From: Paenisporosarcina quisquiliarum
Lineage (GTDB): Bacteria > Bacillota > Bacilli > Bacillales_A > Planococcaceae
DNA length: 64,000 nucleotides
Direction: 5' to 3'
Assembly (NCBI RefSeq): GCF_027563315.1
Contig: NZ_JAMKBJ010000004.1
Span: 1 to 64,000, forward strand
Shown: piece by piece, positions 62,974-64,000 of the stretch
Numbering within the stretch: the stretch's first letter is position 1
Layout: the number at the start of each line of letters is the position of its first letter
Made by a program: the position numbers and the translations under genes
Notes under the pieces: generated by a model
Database searches by the model: none
What the model saw: the letters and a program-made list of their open reading frames with translations, nothing else
Told to the model about the DNA's origin: nothing

Positions 62974-63014
62974 AAAAAAGCCTTGAATTCCAATAGAATT
63001 CAAGGCTTTTTCAT
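62974..63014 (-). terminator. Terminator of murB
   Basis: AAAGCCTTGAATTC pairs with GAATTCAAGGCTTT around TATTG, with T-runs on both strands. Confidence 0.93.
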
Positions 63015-63929
63015 TTATTCGTTTTCGCCTACAATTTTCACTTCAAGATCCAATTCAACACCGAATTGTTCTTTCACTTTCTTTTTGACCATTTCAATTG
63101 TTTGAATATAGTCAGTAGCAGTGGCATTGTTTTTATTCACAATAAAGCCCGCATGCTTCGTTGAAACTTCAGCCCCGCCAAATCCCTTACCTTGCAATTC
63201 ACAGTCCTGAATAAGCTTTCCGGCGAAATAACCAGGAGGGCGTTTAAACACGCTGCCTGCTGAAGGATATTCCAAAGGCTGCTTCGATTCACGTAAATGC
63301 GTCAAGTCCGCTATTCTTGCATCGATTGTCAGCTGATCACCTACAGTCAATTCAAACTCTGCAGATAATACATAATAACCTTTTTTCGTAATGACACTCA
63401 TGCGATAATCCAGTTCAAGTTCATCTTTTGATAAAACCAACTTTTCCCCTTCATGAGTCAATACAGTACATTCCAAAATGACATCTTTAATTTCGCCACC
63501 GTACGCCCCTGCATTCATTGCCATCGCACCGCCAACTGATCCAGGGATCCCACATGCAAATTCTAAACCTGATAAGGTTTCTTTTGCTGCCGCTCTTGAG
63601 ACATCAATAATATCCGCACCGCTTTGTGCATATACACGAGTACCATTAATTTTTATTTCGTTTAACTTAGATAAATTCAAGACAATCCCACGCACGCCAC
63701 CGTCTCGGACCACCATATTAGATCCATTCCCAAGTAATAGAAGGGGAATCTGATGTTGATGAGCATATGACACAACAAAAATTGTTTCTTCTTCAGTAGT
63801 CGGTGATACAAATAAATCTGCCCGTCCACCCATTTTCGTCATTGTGTGCAAGTAAAGTGGTTCATCTATTTTTACACATTCTAGTGAAAGTTCTCTAGTT
63901 AAATCGTCAAACCAACGCTGTTTAGTCAT
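63015..63929 (-). CDS. murB: UDP-N-acetylenolpyruvoylglucosamine reductase MurB
   Basis: A 304-residue FAD enzyme of the type lacking the long MurB loop. The FAD motif LLLGNGSNMVVRDGG, the GIPGSVGGAMAMNAGAYGGE loop and the catalytic serine in YPSAGSVFKRP are intact. It makes UDP-MurNAc, the precursor that later reaches MurF. The promoter region lies mostly in the 71 bp left at the window edge. Confidence 0.96.
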   Translation of the reverse strand: MTKQRWFDDLTRELSLECVKIDEPLYLHTMTKMGGRADLFVSPTTEEETIFVVSYAHQHQIPLLLLGNGSNMVVRDGGVRGIVLNLSKLNEIKINGTRVYAQSGADIIDVSRAAAKETLSGLEFACGIPGSVGGAMAMNAGAYGGEIKDVILECTVLTHEGEKLVLSKDELELDYRMSVITKKGYYVLSAEFELTVGDQLTIDARIADLTHLRESKQPLEYPSAGSVFKRPPGYFAGKLIQDCELQGKGFGGAEVSTKHAGFIVNKNNATATDYIQTIEMVKKKVKEQFGVELDLEVKIVGENE

Positions 63930-64000
63930 GAAAAGCCAAATCCTTTCCCTTAACTCTTTCCATTACATAGTATGCGTATTGACGACCTATTTGACAAGTA

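Overview
This window reads as chromosomal DNA of a low-GC, Gram-positive Bacillales bacterium, most likely a Planococcaceae member (Sporosarcina, Paenisporosarcina or Planococcus-like). The family placement is inference. It rests on a B. subtilis-like ydbS-ydbT-ydcA-acpS-ydcC-alr-ndoAI-ndoA-rsbRSTUVW-sigB-rsbX-tex-ydcK gene order, Bacillus-type promoters and Shine-Dalgarno sites, and the kind of dispersed repeats seen. There is no phage, insertion sequence or CRISPR array.

Layout. 1-1364 (minus): the 5' tip of a 16S rRNA gene preceded by nine tRNA genes and a near-consensus SigA promoter. 1395-9864 (minus): a SprT-like protein, Tex, the complete eight-gene sigma-B stress module with its internal sigma-B promoter, and the MazEF-type pair ndoAI/ndoA. 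9995-20826 (mostly minus): wall and envelope genes (alr, ydcC, acpS, rhomboid, ydbT/ydbS, murF, ddl), the RNA helicase cshA with a long structured leader, and an esterase. 20935-31737: RodA/FtsW, a CBS protein, the csoR-copZ-copA copper operon, two MFS exporters, and a TPR regulator divergent from one exporter with paired palindromic operators. 32000-37658: cystine symporter, cardiolipin synthase, and a preQ1 riboswitch followed by queCDEF. 37894-52307: LysM protein, LD-carboxypeptidase, SodC, YidC, an AraC regulator, lipid kinase, LytTR regulator, several acetyltransferases, MhqO-type dioxygenase with an MhqR box, YpuA, CvfB and MntR. 52349-63929: double acetyltransferase, cadCA, UspA, P1 peptidase, a fluoride-channel pair, penicillin acylase, a cation/proton antiporter and MurB.

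How it fits together. Many genes concern stress and toxic compounds: sigma-B, copper, cadmium/zinc, quinones, fluoride, superoxide, drug efflux. Sequences matching the sigma-B consensus lie before rsbV and also before three distant small genes (a YtxH-like protein, a 32-residue membrane peptide and an lmo0937-type membrane peptide), so part of the regulon can be read in the window.

The most unusual content is intergenic. (1) Several degenerate tandem arrays have a period of 20-21 bp. They fall into three unrelated sequence families, and two far-apart copies of one family share a conserved non-repeat end. (2) A two-module palindromic element of about 360 bp occurs twice. One copy sits between two nearly identical terminator hairpins. 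(3) Long structured leaders precede cshA and queC. Four small genes below about 52 codons are annotated from start site, promoter and terminator evidence.
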